Shown piece after piece: positions 28,569-28,724 of a DNA stretch of 28,724 nucleotides. Source of the stretch: Chara braunii (Eukaryota > Streptophyta > Charophyceae > Charales > Characeae); contig BFEA01000004.1 in the NCBI GenBank assembly GCA_003427395.1, forward strand, positions 1,328,196 through 1,356,919, written 5' to 3'. Every line of letters begins with the position of its first letter. Position 1 is the stretch's first letter. Under the pieces are notes generated by a model. It was not told where the DNA came from, made no database searches, and saw nothing but the letters and a program-made list of their open reading frames with translations. The translations under genes were made by a program, and so were the position numbers.

Positions 28569-28724
28569 GTGAAACCCAAATAGTTATCCTAGTCCCTTAG
28601 ACATATAGCCAAAGAGAATTATAACATTCACAAACAATTACGTCANAAGAAGTCGACCGTAGTCGACAGGAATATATATCCCATCGAAAATGATAATTGA
28701 AAGAAACAATTCATCATTCAATAA

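Overview
The window reads as nuclear repeat-rich DNA of a streptophyte (land plant or charophycean alga). The two large elements are chromodomain-bearing Ty3/gypsy retrotransposons primed by initiator-Met tRNA. Their leaders carry TTTAGGG-type telomere-like motifs, and the right end holds plant-mitochondrial-type sequences (a group II intron domain V and a trnP-like relic). A Chara-like alga would fit the GC-rich retroelements in AT-rich flanks, but I cannot prove the genus. I see no intact host protein gene; every coding region is a mobile-element gene carrying lesions.

Layout. (1) 106-1216: a non-autonomous hAT-like DNA transposon of about 1.1 kb, with an 8-bp target duplication and 10-bp terminal inverted repeats. 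(2) 1902-2593 and 23175-23942: two halves of one decayed reverse-transcriptase gene, best compared with Penelope-like elements. (3) Between those halves sits Ty3/gypsy element A (2594-23174, TSD AGAAA). (4) Inside the integrase of A sits a related Ty3/gypsy element B (10653-20974, TSD TCGGC). (5) 23943-27553: AT-rich DNA with one 118-bp tandem duplication and no recognisable gene. (6) 27811-28568: a candidate mitochondrial-derived patch with group II intron domains V-VI on the plus strand and tRNA-like relics on the minus strand.

The nesting gives the order of events: the RT element came first, then A, then B. A and B share one architecture: LTR of 308-361 bp, iMet-type PBS, leader of about 2.1 kb with hairpins and a long pyrimidine tract, gag with a CCHC knuckle, then pol (protease, RT, RNase H, integrase with GPY/F, chromodomain), then a 3' region of about 1 kb. 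In both, pol lies in the -1 frame relative to gag, and a C_CCC_CCC heptamer sits in gag frame 27 nt before the gag stop. Both copies are dead through stops, frameshifts and, in A, lost catalytic residues.

The least expected signals are structural: a hairpin series in the leaders with one covarying stem; a two-stem hairpin motif repeated in each leader; a conserved CGATCC/GGATCG inverted repeat directly before each 3' LTR where a polypurine tract would be expected; an 18-bp palindrome in the LTRs; a TGA at the same pol codon in both elements; and the domain V motif.
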